Source: Parabacteroides merdae ATCC 43184
GTDB taxonomy: Bacteria > Bacteroidota > Bacteroidia > Bacteroidales > Tannerellaceae
Assembly (NCBI RefSeq): GCF_025151215.1
Contig: NZ_CP102286.1
Location: 124,001 to 188,000 of the forward strand
Reading direction: 5' to 3'
DNA length: 64,000 bases
How positions within the stretch are numbered: position 1 is the stretch's first letter; every line of letters begins with the position of its first letter. Below, in pieces: positions 35,767 through 45,022 of this stretch. Position numbers and translations under genes: made by a program. The notes beneath the pieces were generated by a model that did not search any database, was not told the DNA's origin, and worked only from the letters and a program-made list of their open reading frames with translations.

Positions 35767-37323
35767 TTATAATTTGCAACTTATTTTTGTCAAAGTAGGA
35801 GAGGTGGCTGTCTTTGTCCCGTTGATGAAAATCGACAGTCCGGCTCCTCGTTTATATTTATCACCTGTCTTATCATAAAGCACGCATATTGTTTTGCCAC
35901 GATAAGTCAGATTGTCCAGGCAAAAGTAATCCCAATATCCTTCCGGTATCAACGGGTTGACATCGAGTTCCTCTTCTTCACTTGGCCGGATTCCGATTAA
36001 CCCGTTGATGACGAGGTCGCAGAATAAAGAATGATTATAATCTTTTCCGCGTTCTTCGGGTTTTTGGTGACGTGTTGACAACATTGTCCTGGATATCCAA
36101 TCGCCAGTAAAAGGATTCAGGTTTTCGTCAATCCATGGTGTTAGTATGCCATTCGCGTCTTTCTTATACAGGCTTCGTGCATAAATCGAGAATAAAGTTA
36201 TGAAATCTCGTGAATCTACAAAAGATTGCGTTTGATTATTTAACAAATTAGCCAATCCGACCAATGTCATCGAGGTCGCGTATGGCCAAGAAGGACCGTT
36301 CCACTGGCATTCATGTCCTTCGTAAGCAACTTTGAATTGAGGATGGCATTGTTCGGCAGTTGTTGGCCCGTAAGGAGCGAAAAAATGTCGTGTGTTCATC
36401 AGGAATTTCCAGGCGACGGCATAGTCCGCGGAAGCCAGGTCGAATGCCCAAGGCGTATATCCGTGTAGTTCGCGTACGTCTTTTAAAGAAGCGTTTTTTT
36501 CAACAGACAGTACTTTTAGAAATTCCGCTTTGGGGTCCCATAAATATTTGAACATGTTTTCTTTGATCCGGCAGGCTTCGGTTTCGAGTGCTTGTGCTTG
36601 GTTGTCGTTTTTCCAATGTGCAATTTTGGATAAGGTGGCGGCTTCGGCTGCCATATATGAGTTGATGGTTACCCGAAAACCGTGTCCGCCGATCGAAATT
36701 TCCATGCCGTCTTCTCCGTCTTTTTGCCAGAACAATCCTTTTTCAGCTATGAATTTTTTTTTCTTCCACTCTGAATAGTTTTGTAAAAGTTCCGGATATA
36801 ACTCTTTCAGCAATTGATAATTCCCCGTGATCTGACAATATTGGTAGATTGCATGGGCAACGGGAAAACTGTAGGAATGCGTGTCACCTCCTCCCTTCAG
36901 CCAATAGTACGCATAGTCTTTGAGGAAACCGGAATACTTCAGCCACCTGCCTTCCCGAAAGTGGAACCAGGCAGGGCAACAGATGCCGTTGTGCTTTCCG
37001 GCCCACGGGACATCCGGAAGGAATTCGGTTACGATGAACCCGTCCGGTGTCTTTTTCAAATGTTTCCGGAAAGTCCACCAGCGGAAATAATAGATTTCCT
37101 CTATGTTTTTGTCCGGACATTCGAATAGCGGTATATTGCCGGATAAGAATTCTTTTGCCTGTCCGTTTGAAATATGTTGCACATACAATTCCTTGTCTTG
37201 CATGTTGAACCGGTCGATATACGAGCCTATCATGGCGGGATCAAGGACCTGCCCTGTGGTTGTATATGGAAAAGCCGTGACTGTGAGAAGAAAGTATAGG
37301 AGAAGGATTACAAGTTTGTTCAT
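35767..37323 (-). CDS. MGH1-like (GH63-type) glycoside hydrolase, secreted
   Basis: A 518-residue secreted enzyme (signal peptide VILLLYFLLTVTAFPYTTTG). The (alpha/alpha)6-barrel motifs of the mannosylglycerate hydrolase-like/GH63 group are visible: YYFRWWTFRKHLK, YCQITGNYQLLKELYPELL, ELHGYTPWAF, ECQWNGPSWPYATSMTLVGL and DYNHSLFCDLVINGLIGIRP. Substrate specificity within this group varies widely and cannot be read here. Being in an operon with GH127 enzymes, it may remove a side-chain sugar of the same glycan. Confidence 0.8.
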   Translation of the reverse strand: MNKLVILLLYFLLTVTAFPYTTTGQVLDPAMIGSYIDRFNMQDKELYVQHISNGQAKEFLSGNIPLFECPDKNIEEIYYFRWWTFRKHLKKTPDGFIVTEFLPDVPWAGKHNGICCPAWFHFREGRWLKYSGFLKDYAYYWLKGGGDTHSYSFPVAHAIYQYCQITGNYQLLKELYPELLQNYSEWKKKKFIAEKGLFWQKDGEDGMEISIGGHGFRVTINSYMAAEAATLSKIAHWKNDNQAQALETEACRIKENMFKYLWDPKAEFLKVLSVEKNASLKDVRELHGYTPWAFDLASADYAVAWKFLMNTRHFFAPYGPTTAEQCHPQFKVAYEGHECQWNGPSWPYATSMTLVGLANLLNNQTQSFVDSRDFITLFSIYARSLYKKDANGILTPWIDENLNPFTGDWISRTMLSTRHQKPEERGKDYNHSLFCDLVINGLIGIRPSEEEELDVNPLIPEGYWDYFCLDNLTYRGKTICVLYDKTGDKYKRGAGLSIFINGTKTATSPTLTKISCKL

Positions 37324-37387
37324 AAGGACATTTTTTATTTGCAGGGAAGCTTGCTTCCCTGCGAGGTTTGTAAGTTGATTACGTTTG

Positions 37388-39001
37388 TTATTTATAATGG
37401 GGGTTTTGTTCCAAGTTGGGATTGGAGGTCAAAACTTTTTCGGGTATCGGGAAGACGGATCGGTAATCACCTTGTGGTTTATGCGAGAGCCAGCTTTTTT
37501 TCGTGTAAACACCGAATCGGATGGCGTCTCGTCTGCGGTGCATTTCCCATGCGAATTCCCAACCCAGTTCGTCATACATTCTACCGAATCGGATGAGGTC
37601 CGTGTTCCCTTTGTCTGTAACGGTGTAGTGTTCCACATAGCCATATTGATATGAACTGTTTTCTTGTAACTGTGCATCGGTTACTATCGCTAATTCGGGA
37701 TTGTCTTTGAATGCCCGTTTGCGGACTTCCGTGACCAAGAGGCCGGCTCCTGGTTTTCCCGAACGCAATAAGCATTCCGCTTTCATCAGGAGTACTTCTG
37801 CGTATCGGAACAGAGGCACATCCGTTTCGGATGAGGATTGCTCGCCTTTTACGATTTCGAATTTGTTCATGCGAAAACCTTCCATCTCACTGGTGTAATT
37901 CCCGTCCGGAAGATCTTTCGTATAGACAAGCGGTTCTCCCATTTTGTCGTATGTCCCGTATAGAGGACTTCCGTCTGCAGCTCGTTGTTCGCCCATCAGC
38001 CAGCTATCGGCCAGACGGGAATCTTCGGGATCATACGTGTCGATGAATTGAGTGACCCCCATAGCTGAACCGCATCCCCAAGGAGTCGCTTCGGTTTCGT
38101 ATTTCTTTTTCAGTTCCCCGTGCCAGGAAAACATGTGGATCGAATTACCCCCGGCGATATTTGCATCGAACGGGATGGTGAAAATGACCTCTTTGGATGT
38201 TTCCACGCCTGTAGAACGGAAGGGGGCTTTGTAGTTGTCGGACAATGCGAACCTGTTGCTGTTTATGATGTCGTCACACTGTTGGATACAGTCGTCCCAG
38301 TGTTCTTCGCCTGTATATACCTTGGCATTCAGGTATATGTTTGCCAACAGCGTCTTTGCCGCCCATTTGTTCATCCGTCCGTAAAAATTTCCGCCTTGTT
38401 CTTCACTTAAAGAAGGGATGATTTCTTTCAGTTCTTTTACTATGAAGTCGAAGATCTCTTTACGGTTACTTTTGGAGGGTAGTTCCATCGTGGTTGTCGT
38501 GACTAACGGAGCGTCTCCGAAATTGTCGCAGATTTGCCAATAATAATAGGCTCTCATGGCCCGTAATTCCGCTAATCCCATTGTTTTGTCCGCTTCGGAA
38601 GATGCCGGTAAAATACCGTTTTCTATTTGTTCTATCACTTTGTTGCATAATAAGGCGCCTTGATAGAAGTTGGACCATATTTCTGAGACGTGTCCTTGTT
38701 CGGAGTTCCATGTTTGGTAGTGCATACGTCGATAGACTCCGCCATCATCCCAGCCGGAAGCGTTAGGGGGCATGACGATGGCGTCGGCACTGACCTCTTG
38801 TGTCGTGAAATATCCTCCATGACTGGGGAAACTTCTGAGTTGGCTATATACGCTGGCAATAGATGGTGAGAAATCGTCGACTGTGTAATTGTAGGTTTGT
38901 TCGGTTATTTTGGAATATACTTTTTCATCCAAGTCATTGCTACAGGAAACGATTGTTCCGGAACAACATAACGCTAAAAAAAATTTTGTATAAGTATTCA
39001 T
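37388..39001 (-). CDS. SusD/RagB-like glycan-binding lipoprotein (PUL 1)
   Basis: The SusD partner caps the SusC channel and binds glycan at the cell surface. The lipoprotein signal (FFLALCCSGTIVSCSND) is followed by the usual N-terminal TPR-rich helical part (YQGALLCNKVIEQIENG, ELRAMRAYYYWQICDNFGDAPL). The C-terminal segment is RYAEVLLMKAECLLR, LIRFGRMYDELGWEFAWE and IPEKVLTSNPNLEQNP. Length, 537 residues, is normal. It starts 16 nt after the SusC stop. Confidence 0.95.
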   Translation of the reverse strand: MNTYTKFFLALCCSGTIVSCSNDLDEKVYSKITEQTYNYTVDDFSPSIASVYSQLRSFPSHGGYFTTQEVSADAIVMPPNASGWDDGGVYRRMHYQTWNSEQGHVSEIWSNFYQGALLCNKVIEQIENGILPASSEADKTMGLAELRAMRAYYYWQICDNFGDAPLVTTTTMELPSKSNRKEIFDFIVKELKEIIPSLSEEQGGNFYGRMNKWAAKTLLANIYLNAKVYTGEEHWDDCIQQCDDIINSNRFALSDNYKAPFRSTGVETSKEVIFTIPFDANIAGGNSIHMFSWHGELKKKYETEATPWGCGSAMGVTQFIDTYDPEDSRLADSWLMGEQRAADGSPLYGTYDKMGEPLVYTKDLPDGNYTSEMEGFRMNKFEIVKGEQSSSETDVPLFRYAEVLLMKAECLLRSGKPGAGLLVTEVRKRAFKDNPELAIVTDAQLQENSSYQYGYVEHYTVTDKGNTDLIRFGRMYDELGWEFAWEMHRRRDAIRFGVYTKKSWLSHKPQGDYRSVFPIPEKVLTSNPNLEQNPHYK

Positions 39002-39017
39002 GATAATTACGTTACGA

Positions 39018-42000
39018 TTAAAATTTGACAGATATTCCTAATGTGTAAGTCCGTGTAGAAGGATAACGGTTCTTATTGTCGACTCCTGGTGCCAAGCCGC
39101 TTATGCTTACTTCCGGATCAATGCCGGAGTAGCCTGTGATAGTGGCGAGGTTGGAAATCGTGCCATAGATTCTCAAGCGTTTTATCCAAGAATTGAATTT
39201 GAATGTATATCCTAAGGTCACGTTGTCGATTTTCCAATAATTGCCTTTTTCGATATAATAGCTGACATATTGTAATTCTTGGTCGGCCGCTAAAGGAACT
39301 TTCCCGTATTTCGTATCGAATGCCGCATTCAGCACGTTCCCTCTTGACAACATGACCGGCGATTCATATTGCAGGCGTGGCATGTTCAGGATGTCGAAAC
39401 CGAAAGCACCGCGCATGGTCATGTTGAAATCGAAGTTTTTCCAATTTAGGGTGTTGTTCCAGTTCAAGTAATGTTTAGGCAGGCCGTTCCCGATGATCTG
39501 TTTGTCTGTCGGTTGTAGTTGGGATATCGGTTTCGGACTGCCGTCGGCTCCTTCTATGATCCAGTGTCCGTTCTCATCGATATCGATACTTTTGTATCCC
39601 CAGAAATTACCAATCGGTTGTCCTTCCTGAATGCGGTGGGTTGTCGTTTGTAAGGGTTCTCCCGTAGAACCTTGATCCGAGTAACCGCTGGAGACAAACT
39701 GATCGTTGGAAAGTGACAAAAGTTCGTTTTTGTTTGTCGAGTAATTCATGGATGTCGTCCATTGGAAATCTTTTGTTTGGACAGGGATGACCGTGATACC
39801 GGCTTCTATTCCTTGGTTGCGCATCGATCCGGCGTTTGCTACCATACGGGAGAACAGGTAAGGAGGAGATGGCACGTCATAGTCCCATAACAAATCTTCT
39901 GTTTTGCGATTGTAGTAATCGATATTACCTGTGATGCGATCTTCCCAAAAACCGAAGTCGACACCGATGTTGATCTCTTTTTTCTTTTCCCATCTCAATT
40001 CGGGGTTCGCATTTGAATCCGGTCTGATGGTTTTGATCCATTGATTGTTATAATAAACATAAGTTCCGAAGTTCAGCGTGTTCAGTGACATATACGGATC
40101 ACTTGGAACCGTTCCCGTGACACCATATCCGGCACGTAGTTTCAAGATGGACAAGACATCGGTGTCTTCCAGGAACTGTTCTCCTTTGATGTTCCATGCA
40201 GCAGAAACAGATGGGAAGTTGCCCCATTTGTGATCGGCTCCGAATTTGGTGGAACCTTCGTGACGGAGACTGGCTGCAAACATATATTTCCCTTTATAGC
40301 TGTAGTTCAGACGGCCGAAGTAACCGATCAGTTTGCTTTCATTGGCCGTCGAGTATTCCGTTCCGCGTCCGTCTTTCAGTGCCTGCCCTGTGCCCATATT
40401 ATTATAGGTATAGTCATTGGAGGGAAAATTGAAATTCTGCATGTAAAAATTCTGGTAATGCGTCTTTTGCCAACTATATCCTCCTAAGAGTGTAAACGAA
40501 TGGTCTTCAAAAATGGTTTTCCTCCATTGTACGGTCAGTTCCGACAAATCTTCATTTGAGCGCGTGGAACCACGGGAAGCATATCCGTTTTTGCCGTCTT
40601 TCCAAGTGGATTTGTGTTGCTGGGTCTCGTAATATCCTCTGACTTGGTTATAGGTATTGGAAGAAAACAGATATTTGATATCTAATCCTTCGATTGGTGT
40701 ATAAGTGATATTGGCGAACATGCGCAGGTTGGTTGCTTGGTTTTCTCCTTCCACTTCGTTCAGGAGGGATACAGGGTTGAAGTATTCGTTTTTAGTGCTT
40801 TCCGAATAATTGCCGTTTTTGTCGTACACAGGAGTGGTCGGATTGTATATCAAAGCGTTTCTATATACTTCGCTGTTGTAGCCCCCACCATCGGAACCGG
40901 AAAAATAGGTTTGTTTGTAACCGCTCAGGCTTGCGTTCAGTTTCAATTTGTTATTGAACATGCGATGAGTGATTTCTACACGCGGGTAGAACATCTGGTT
41001 GTTTGTACGTTTGATCAGGCCGTTCAGACCACGGTATTCGAAGCTGGCCACATAATTGGTCGTACGGCTGCCACCGCGCAGGCTGATGTTGTAAATCTGT
41101 GTGAACGGTGTACGGGTCACTTCGTCCAGCCAGTCGGTTGATGCACCGTCGTCTTGGGCTCCCGGCCATCCTTCCTGTACGCGTCGGCGATATTCGTCTG
41201 CTTTCATGAACGGCAAGGTCTTTGTGATTTGCTGGGTGGAAAGATAAGCATTGACATCTACTTCCGTAGGCATTTCTCCATTGGCATTCTTGGTGGTAAT
41301 CAATATGACGCCGTTTGTTCCTCTGGTTCCGTAGATCGCGGCGGCGGAACCGTCTTTCAGGACGTCGATCTGTTCGATGTCATCGGGTGAGACGGAGTTC
41401 AGGTCGCCGGGTATCCCGTCGATGAGCACCAAAGGGCTGGAGCTGGCTTTCAAGGTGGTGATTCCACGTAAGGCGATCTGCGAGGTGGAAGTCGGGTTGG
41501 CATCCGGCGTAATGATACTTAGGCCAGGAACTTTCCCTTTGATCAGTTGTGCGGCATCCGTAGTCGGTGTTTTTACGAAATTATCGGATTTGATTGTGGA
41601 AATGGAACTGGCCACTTCCCCTTTCTTTTGCGTACCGTATCCGACAACTACCACTTCATCGATCTTTTGGGTGTCTTCGATCAGTATGACGTCGGCCGTT
41701 TTGTTGTTATCGATAACGATTTCTTTTGTCAGGTAGCCGATGTAAGAAATTTGCAAGATGGCTTTTGGTGGAACTTCCAAGGTGTATTTCCCATTGATAT
41801 CCGTGACTGTTCCGATAGAAGTCCCTTTTATGATCACGTTCGCACCAATGACGGGTTCTCCGTTGTTGTCGGTTACTGTACCTGTGATGGTCCGGCTTTG
41901 TTGGCCGATAAGAGATGTCCTGCCCTTATCGTTCTTTTTCAACAGGAGGATGTACCGGTTGTCGAATTCGTAGGTGATATCAGTATCTTTGAAAGCTTCT

Positions 42001-42245
42001 TCAAGATAGGATATCATTTTCCCGGATGTGTTTTGGACAGTAATGTAACGTTCTATGTCTACTTCACGACTTTTGAAAACGACCAGATAATCGGTTTGAT
42101 TTTCAATTTGAGTGATCAACTGGCCGACTGATATCACGCTCTGTTCCAGTTTTATGATTGTGTTTTGTGTTTCCGAATTAAGCGCTATCGTCTGAAAAGT
42201 ACAGGCGAAAAGCATGAAGGACGGTAACAAAGTTTTCATTTTCAT
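39018..42245 (-). CDS. SusC/RagA-like TonB-dependent receptor with STN domain (PUL 1)
   Basis: An outer-membrane transporter that imports oligosaccharides with SusD. I use the ATG at 42245 (MKMKTLLPSFMLFACTF signal), giving 1075 residues. Order: STN domain (residues about 25-100, VISVGQLITQIENQTDYLVV), carboxypeptidase-regulatory-like domain (TITGTVTDNNGEPVIGANV), TonB-box region (IDEVVVVGYGTQKKGEV), plug (IDGIPGDLNSVSPDDIEQID, GTRGTNGVILITTK) and a beta-barrel ending in a terminal phenylalanine. The STN domain is what lets such receptors signal to a FecR anti-sigma factor, and fecR is the preceding gene. Confidence 0.95.
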   Translation of the reverse strand: MKMKTLLPSFMLFACTFQTIALNSETQNTIIKLEQSVISVGQLITQIENQTDYLVVFKSREVDIERYITVQNTSGKMISYLEEAFKDTDITYEFDNRYILLLKKNDKGRTSLIGQQSRTITGTVTDNNGEPVIGANVIIKGTSIGTVTDINGKYTLEVPPKAILQISYIGYLTKEIVIDNNKTADVILIEDTQKIDEVVVVGYGTQKKGEVASSISTIKSDNFVKTPTTDAAQLIKGKVPGLSIITPDANPTSTSQIALRGITTLKASSSPLVLIDGIPGDLNSVSPDDIEQIDVLKDGSAAAIYGTRGTNGVILITTKNANGEMPTEVDVNAYLSTQQITKTLPFMKADEYRRRVQEGWPGAQDDGASTDWLDEVTRTPFTQIYNISLRGGSRTTNYVASFEYRGLNGLIKRTNNQMFYPRVEITHRMFNNKLKLNASLSGYKQTYFSGSDGGGYNSEVYRNALIYNPTTPVYDKNGNYSESTKNEYFNPVSLLNEVEGENQATNLRMFANITYTPIEGLDIKYLFSSNTYNQVRGYYETQQHKSTWKDGKNGYASRGSTRSNEDLSELTVQWRKTIFEDHSFTLLGGYSWQKTHYQNFYMQNFNFPSNDYTYNNMGTGQALKDGRGTEYSTANESKLIGYFGRLNYSYKGKYMFAASLRHEGSTKFGADHKWGNFPSVSAAWNIKGEQFLEDTDVLSILKLRAGYGVTGTVPSDPYMSLNTLNFGTYVYYNNQWIKTIRPDSNANPELRWEKKKEINIGVDFGFWEDRITGNIDYYNRKTEDLLWDYDVPSPPYLFSRMVANAGSMRNQGIEAGITVIPVQTKDFQWTTSMNYSTNKNELLSLSNDQFVSSGYSDQGSTGEPLQTTTHRIQEGQPIGNFWGYKSIDIDENGHWIIEGADGSPKPISQLQPTDKQIIGNGLPKHYLNWNNTLNWKNFDFNMTMRGAFGFDILNMPRLQYESPVMLSRGNVLNAAFDTKYGKVPLAADQELQYVSYYIEKGNYWKIDNVTLGYTFKFNSWIKRLRIYGTISNLATITGYSGIDPEVSISGLAPGVDNKNRYPSTRTYTLGISVKF

Positions 42246-42335
42246 ATCTTTTCTAAGTAATAAAGTGAATACTAAATGAATTTTGTAGATAAAGGCTTGT
42301 CTGTTGATAACGGATGTTTCCGATATCAATCATTG

Positions 42336-42363
42336 TTTTTACAGATGTGTTTCCATAGGCATT
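42336..42363 (-). promoter_or_regulatory. Motif upstream of PUL 1 susC, shared with PUL 2
   Basis: On the minus strand AATGCCTATGGAAACACA is followed by TCTGTAAAAA. A nearly identical string lies before the other susC (50165-50189). It could be the target of the ECF sigma factors (ECF -35 elements often contain GGAAC/GGAAA). That role is inferred. Confidence 0.5.
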
Positions 42364-42386
42364 TTTTTTAGATATTAAACATTCGA

Positions 42387-43358
42387 TTAACTAAGTGTAA
42401 TGATATTGTTTTCTTCATCCTTTTGTATCTTGAATTTGTGTATTTTTTGTAACATTCTGAGAATATCGTCGATGCTGTCTCGTTGTCGGAATTTTCCGGT
42501 ATATTTCTCTTGATTGATGGACGGGTTTCTTATGATTATCCGGACATCATAATAGAGTTGCAATTTGTTCAGTATATCAACAAGCAACTCGTCTTTAAAA
42601 CTGTAAATTCCTTCTTTCCATAAAAAATAGTCATGATGAGAAATCGTGTCCACCTTTATGGTTCCGTTTTTTATGCTTATTTGCTCGTTGGGGCTCAATA
42701 TGATACTTTCATTTTCTTTCCCTGTAAAATAGATTTGGAGCGAACCTTCTATCAGGCTGGTTCTCACATCGTTGTTTTTTCGGTAGCTGCAAATGTTGAA
42801 TTGTGTGCCCAATACTTTCGTTTCTATGCCTTGCGATGAGACGATGAACGGTTTGTGTTTGTCTTGAGCTACAATAAAGAATGCTTCTCCGTCTATGGCG
42901 ACTCTTCGTTCTTTTTTGTCAAAAATGGCAGGATAGGTGAGAGTTGTGTGGGAGTTCAGCCATACAGTAGTTCCATCCTGAAGTGTCAGTTTGATGCGCT
43001 GTCCGGCAGGTACGTGCAGTTTGTTTTCGATATTCTCCTGTAAAATTTCGGAATGCTGGTTCACGCCGGCCTGATAAGCGAATATAATGAGTAAAGTGAT
43101 GATAGCTGCATATTTGAATAGGTAGAATGAAATCTGTCGTATGTGTTTCGCTCTCATTTTACACAAGAACTGGGTGTAGCTGTCTCGAGTAGTCTTTTTC
43201 CCGCAGGCGGCATCGGAAAATGATAATAGTGCGTATGTATTTTTGAATTTGATGAATTGTTTTTTCAATTCGTTATCAGATTCAACCTGTTTTAAGAAAT
43301 CCAGTCTTTCGTCTGCATTCAGTTCTTCTTGAAAATATTTTTCGATTTGTCTTTCCAT
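42387..43358 (-). CDS. FecR-family anti-sigma factor (PUL 1)
   Basis: A single-pass inner-membrane regulator that holds the ECF sigma factor until SusC signals substrate binding. The N-terminal cytoplasmic segment (1-78) is followed by a membrane helix (about 81-97, LFKYAAIITLLIIFAYQAGV). The FecR domain (VPAGQRIKLTLQDGTTVWLNSHTTLTYP, VAIDGEAFFIVAQDKHKPFIV, VLGTQFNICSY) and a C-terminal STN-interacting domain with WKEGIYSFKDELLVDILNKL complete it. Length, 323 aa, is typical. It lies between the sigma gene and susC. Confidence 0.94.
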   Translation of the reverse strand: MERQIEKYFQEELNADERLDFLKQVESDNELKKQFIKFKNTYALLSFSDAACGKKTTRDSYTQFLCKMRAKHIRQISFYLFKYAAIITLLIIFAYQAGVNQHSEILQENIENKLHVPAGQRIKLTLQDGTTVWLNSHTTLTYPAIFDKKERRVAIDGEAFFIVAQDKHKPFIVSSQGIETKVLGTQFNICSYRKNNDVRTSLIEGSLQIYFTGKENESIILSPNEQISIKNGTIKVDTISHHDYFLWKEGIYSFKDELLVDILNKLQLYYDVRIIIRNPSINQEKYTGKFRQRDSIDDILRMLQKIHKFKIQKDEENNIITLS

Positions 43359-43488
43359 GCGAATGAAATGTTACATGCTGTAAACACTTACTCCGGAAAA
43401 ATGTACCAAAAGAAAATCATTTTTTTACGTTGGATTTCGGATTCATCGTCTCGTCCCCAGACTGTCACTCGTAAACATCTCCGCGATT

Positions 43489-44067
43489 CTATGTGCAATG
43501 AAAAAGGAAAAGCCATAAAGGAAGATAGTCCTTTAGTTCGTTCCTAAGCTTTTTATAGGCGATGCTGATTTGATTTCTGACCGTGTTGGTTGAGAGGTTT
43601 AGTTCGGTGGCGATCTGTTCTTGCTTTTTCCCTTCCAGTTTGTTCATGATAAAGATTTCCTTGCATTTGGTCGGCAGGCTGTCTAAGGCCCGGTTAATTA
43701 AATCTTCAATATCTTGGTCGGAGAAAATATGTTGCTCGAAGGCTTCTAAAGAATCTAAATTCATACGAAGGGTCATGTTATATTCTTCTTGCATATTGTT
43801 GATGGTTTCCAGGGCAATCGTTTTATGTCGCAGGTGGTTGAGGCATTTGTTCTTGATGATGGTGAACAGATAAGCGATCCGGATTGTTTGACAAGTAAAC
43901 ATTTCTCGTTTTTCCCAAAGTTCCGCGAACATGTCTTGCACGATATTTTCCGCATCTTGTTCCGATATCACATATTCTTGTGCAAAGCGTTTCATTTTTG
44001 GAAAGTAGGAAAGGTAGATGTTTTCGAATAAACGATCTTCTTTTTGTTGGGCGGACATTATTGTCAT
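43489..44067 (-). CDS. ECF RNA polymerase sigma factor (PUL 1)
   Basis: About 192 residues from the ATG at 44067 (MTIMSAQQKEDRLFENIYLS), with 44058 as an alternative. Region 2 is DAENIVQDMFAELWEKRE, and region 4 is LPTKCKEIFIMNKLEGKKQEQIATELNLSTNTVRNQI, an HTH that would read the -35 element. An upstream in-frame extension to 44184 exists but adds cysteine- and basic-rich residues foreign to the family, from the structured leader. It probably directs transcription of the adjacent susC/susD under control of the following FecR. Confidence 0.93.
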   Translation of the reverse strand: MTIMSAQQKEDRLFENIYLSYFPKMKRFAQEYVISEQDAENIVQDMFAELWEKREMFTCQTIRIAYLFTIIKNKCLNHLRHKTIALETINNMQEEYNMTLRMNLDSLEAFEQHIFSDQDIEDLINRALDSLPTKCKEIFIMNKLEGKKQEQIATELNLSTNTVRNQISIAYKKLRNELKDYLPLWLFLFHCT

Positions 44068-44117
44068 ATATTTATTGTGGCCTTTCAAACAGCCGGAAAA
44101 GGCATAATTGTTAAAAA

Positions 44118-44258
44118 AGAAGTGGGCTGCTGTTCTTTTTCCTGTTAGGTGTCGCCAAACCCCTGTACACGCACGAACAAGCAACCCACTTGATATAGCA
44201 GGTCACCTGTGCCTTGCGTGTTGTTAAAAAATTGGCGACTTTAACAGAAAAAAGGCAC
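44118..44258 (-). other. Highly structured 5' leader of the PUL 1 sigma gene
   Basis: Between the predicted promoter (44296-44303) and the sigma gene lie several long complementary pairs: 44120-44135 with 44175-44191, 44142-44158 with 44232-44247, 44168-44173 with 44215-44220, and 44209-44215 with 44252-44258. CAGGTCACCTG is also self-complementary. The first two pairings cannot nest and would be alternatives or a pseudoknot. This could be a riboswitch- or attenuator-like RNA, or the remains of a small palindromic mobile element. Confidence 0.5.
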
Positions 44259-44295
44259 TTCTGAAATATTCCTTATACAGTCTCTCCAGACATTG

Positions 44296-44303
44296 CAAAT
44301 GTA
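44296..44303 (-). promoter_or_regulatory. Probable promoter -7 element for the PUL 1 sigma gene
   Basis: TACATTTG on the minus strand fits TAnnTTTG. It would leave an unusually long 5' leader of about 220 nt. Confidence 0.5.
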
Positions 44304-44346
44304 GGTAAATTTTTTGTTTTCCGTGAAAAAGATTAAATAAGCTTCG

Positions 44347-44354
44347 TATATTTG
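44347..44354 (+). promoter_or_regulatory. Probable promoter -7 element for the PUL 2 sigma gene
   Basis: TATATTTG fits TAnnTTTG. A start site about 7 nt downstream would coincide with the ATG at 44363, so translation more likely begins at 44393. Confidence 0.55.
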
Positions 44355-44392
44355 TACCCGAATTGAAAATAAAAAAGAACGTCGGAATCCGG

Positions 44393-44944
44393 ATGAATAC
44401 GAATAGTGATGACATATTATTGCTGAAATTGATTAAACAAGGAGATCAGATCGCTTTTCGGCATTTGTTTTATCAGTATGCGGATTCTTTGGAACGTTTT
44501 ATTACTTATTACATCCATGACCGGGAAAAATCGCAAGACTTGGTTCTGGATATTTTTACCTATATATGGGAAAACCGGCAGAACTTTGAGATAAAACTGA
44601 CCTTGAAAGCCTATTTGTTCCAGGCGGCACGCAATAAGTCTTTTACCTATATCCGGGACAAGAAGATTCCGGTTTATCTGGAAGAAATGGAGGGTATGGA
44701 GATTGTGCAAAACTATGATTCGGAATTGGAGTTGCAGGAACTTCATCATCTGATAGAAGAAGCGGTGTCGCTTTTGCCGGATAAATGCCGTGAAATATTC
44801 CGGAAAAGCCGGGAGGAAAATTTGACCAATAAGGAAATAGCCGGACAGCTCCATATCTCGGAGAAGACGGTGGAGGGGCAAATCACGATTGCTTTAAAGA
44901 AAATCAGAATTCATTTGGGCGATTCTTATTCTTATTTGTGGTAA
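44393..44944 (+). CDS. ECF RNA polymerase sigma factor (PUL 2)
   Basis: A 183-residue ECF sigma from the ATG at 44393 (MNTNSDDILLLKLIKQGDQI). Region 2 is DREKSQDLVLDIFTYIWENR, and region 4 is LPDKCREIFRKSREENLTNKEIAGQLHISEKTVEGQI. An ATG 10 codons upstream is too close to the predicted transcription start. The matching fecR is not next to it: an 874-nt gene-free stretch and two other genes intervene. Even so, it is the only unpaired sigma for the fecR-susC-susD set downstream. Confidence 0.92.
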   Translation: MNTNSDDILLLKLIKQGDQIAFRHLFYQYADSLERFITYYIHDREKSQDLVLDIFTYIWENRQNFEIKLTLKAYLFQAARNKSFTYIRDKKIPVYLEEMEGMEIVQNYDSELELQELHHLIEEAVSLLPDKCREIFRKSREENLTNKEIAGQLHISEKTVEGQITIALKKIRIHLGDSYSYLW

Positions 44945-45022
44945 AAACGGGCTGGGCAACCGTACCAGAATCATAAAGCGTCCATCCGTTTTCGCCACCG
45001 ACCCATACAGACTAATTACATA

